This document shows positions 20,526-20,930 of a DNA stretch of 20,930 bases, one piece after another. How positions within the stretch are numbered: the stretch's first letter is position 1; each line of letters starts with the position of its first letter. Both the position numbers and the translations under genes were made by a program. This DNA is from a virus. Under the pieces are notes generated by a model that did not search any database, was not told where the DNA came from, and saw only the letters and a program-made list of their open reading frames with translations. The stretch is from positions 1 through 20,930 of IMG/VR virus record IMGVR_UViG_3300012000_000147; one strand, 5' to 3'.

Positions 20526-20930
20526 TTATCTTTGGGTTACGGTTCGTGCCGAAGCGTTTGCTGTTCCGCCCATTGTTAGGCTGGAAAGTAGACTTTGTAA
20601 TCCTTGCGGAGGTTGAGCGCCACCTGCTGGAGATGCGGCGGGAGCAGGGGACGGTTGCTCAACCATAGATGCTTCCCCAGCAGGTGGTAATTCTGGAGCG
20701 AACACATCATTGATTGCGTCCTCAATCTGAGTGCCCTTCTGGCGCATACGGATAACCTCTGCAATCTTCTTAACGATTGTAGTTGGGTCGCCGCCATTTG
20801 CAATAAGTTGTGGAATTGCCTGTGCTGAAGCATTAAGAGATGAGATAAGCGCATTGCGCATTTCCTCAACTTCAATCTTTTCCTGCTCCTGAGTTACGTT
20901 AACTCCAAATGGCAATTCACGCTGTGCTAA
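20526..20930 (-). CDS. Probable portal protein, C-terminal part (runs off right edge)
   Basis: The frame is open to the right edge (134 codons visible), so the start lies outside the window. An in-frame TTG near 20915 is only an internal Leu. The visible sequence LPFGVNVTQEQEKIEVEEMR continues through a helical stretch (ALISSLNASAQAIPQLIANG) with KIAEVIRMRQKG. A Pro/Ala/Gln-rich flexible tail follows (PSPAPAASPAGGAQPPQGLQ). A helical region with a Pro/Gln tail just before a maturation protease fits the C-terminus of a phage portal. The conserved portal core is not in view, so this rests on position and composition. Confidence 0.6.
   Translation of the reverse strand, partial: LAQRELPFGVNVTQEQEKIEVEEMRNALISSLNASAQAIPQLIANGGDPTTIVKKIAEVIRMRQKGTQIEDAINDVFAPELPPAGEASMVEQPSPAPAASPAGGAQPPQGLQSLLSSLTMGGTANASARTVTQR

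Overview
The window is a contiguous piece of a tailed-phage genome carrying virion-structure genes. All genes but one are on the minus strand, so the natural reading direction is right to left. The DNA is moderately AT-rich. The N4 gp56-type major capsid protein and several small virion-associated families match those I know from phages of Actinobacteria. Together with the low GC, this suggests an uncultured phage of a low-GC (for example freshwater planktonic) actinobacterium. That host assignment is inference. No tRNA, CRISPR array, integrase or insertion sequence was found, and no gene-free stretch exceeds about 120 bases.

Layout in transcription order. (1) Head start, 20930-19266: C-terminus of a probable portal protein, a proteasome/HslV-type Ntn hydrolase in the usual position of a head maturation protease, a small acidic protein and a Pro/Gly-rich protein. 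(2) Three large genes joined by 1-base overlaps, 19266-11430 (1705, 420 and 485 aa), most simply internal or ejected virion proteins. (3) Scaffold and major capsid genes, 11312-9798, the only part of the late operon with sizeable intercistronic gaps. Each gap carries a possible RNA structure: a compact pseudoknot before scaffold, a hairpin over the scaffold stop, and a 9-bp hairpin after the capsid gene. (4) A packed run of ten small genes, 9734-7487, most of the later ones very basic or with Cys/His zinc-site patterns. Four of these (57, 49, 21 and 50 aa) are very short but fit the overlap pattern. (5) Neck and fibre region, 7487-1182: a probable connector, a 648-aa repeat-rich fibre, a 108-aa virion protein, three paralogous glycine-rich proteins and a 124-aa fibre-associated protein. 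(6) At the left edge, the N-terminal 236 codons of a large, possibly beta-propeller, tail protein (start at 708).

The only plus-strand gene is a free-standing endonuclease VII-family (HNH/His-Me) nuclease at 736-1137. It sits between the 124-aa gene and the left-edge tail gene. On its far side is a second, abandoned start for that tail gene: a good ribosome site followed by Met-Val-Ala-Gly-Arg-Asp. The functional start encodes Met-Ala-Gly-Arg-Asp with different synonymous codons. The arrangement looks like a homing-type insertion exactly at the start of the tail gene, with a new start and ribosome site supplied on the other side.

The best candidates for something undescribed are the proteasome-like protease in the head-maturation slot, the nuclease insertion with its relic start, the placement of giant internal-virion genes between portal and scaffold, the RNA structures bracketing the scaffold and capsid cistrons, and the array of tiny basic/zinc proteins.
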